The position numbers and the translations under genes are program-made. This document shows, one piece after another, positions 7,425 to 7,456 of a DNA stretch of 7,456 bases. The DNA is from Pseudomonadota bacterium (GTDB lineage Bacteria; Pseudomonadota; Alphaproteobacteria; Caulobacterales; Caulobacteraceae). Positions within the stretch are counted from its first letter, which is position 1, and each line of letters opens with the position of its first letter. The stretch lies in contig JAEXJH010000286.1 in assembly GCA_023445955.1 (NCBI GenBank), positions 1 to 7,456 of the forward strand. Direction: 5' to 3'. Under the pieces are notes generated by a model. That model saw only the letters and a list, made by a program, of their open reading frames with translations. It was not told where the DNA came from and searched no databases.

Positions 7425-7456
7425 GGTCTTCGCTCCATCGGGGCCAGGATCGGCCC

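Overview
The window looks like chromosomal DNA from a high-GC alphaproteobacterium, most likely a member of Caulobacteraceae (Caulobacter or a relative). This is an inference from the uniformly high GC, G/C-ending codons, a terminase resembling those of alphaproteobacterial gene transfer agents, and a G/C-rich palindromic intergenic repeat. No insertion sequence, tRNA, rRNA, CRISPR array or integrase is visible.

Layout. (1) Bases 2-373 hold the 3' end of a large-terminase gene (+). It is followed by a 187-base gap with a palindromic repeat, then a 243-residue three-helix membrane protein of unknown function (561-1292, +). (2) Facing it is a compact minus-strand chain of very small genes, read from 1953 down to 1294: a possible 22-residue ORF, then 74, 59 and 63 residues. 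They are joined by two ATGA stop/start overlaps and one 2-base gap; none has a recognised function. (3) Diverging from that chain, a hairpin-rich stretch (2113-2219) precedes a plus-strand unit. This contains a TTG-initiated 35-residue basic protein, a 41-residue proline-rich protein, and a core-2/I-branching type glycosyltransferase (GT14-like) whose TTG start overlaps the preceding stop. A good intrinsic terminator follows at 3480-3518. (4) A 123-residue two-helix membrane protein (3548-3919) and an AMP-forming acyl-CoA synthetase (3987-5504) follow on the plus strand. (5) The right end is a minus-strand group: a CMD/AhpD-family CxxC protein (7424-6993), a secreted LprI/DUF1311-family protein (6950-6546), and an FMN TIM-barrel oxidoreductase annotated as nitronate monooxygenase but strongly resembling the NADH:quinone reductase PA1024 (6478-5501). 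Its stop codon shares a CTAG with the acyl-CoA synthetase stop.

How the parts may work together. The right half is ordinary metabolism: fatty or aromatic acid activation, flavin redox chemistry, peroxide or lactone-type chemistry and an envelope protein. The part least explained by known families is 1294-2554, where two opposed groups of tiny genes flank a structured untranslated region. Several of these genes fall below usual annotation length cut-offs and were read directly from the bases. Whether this is a functional system is unproven. The signs of real genes are ribosome-binding sites, stop/start coupling and sensible composition; homology searches would be needed to settle it.
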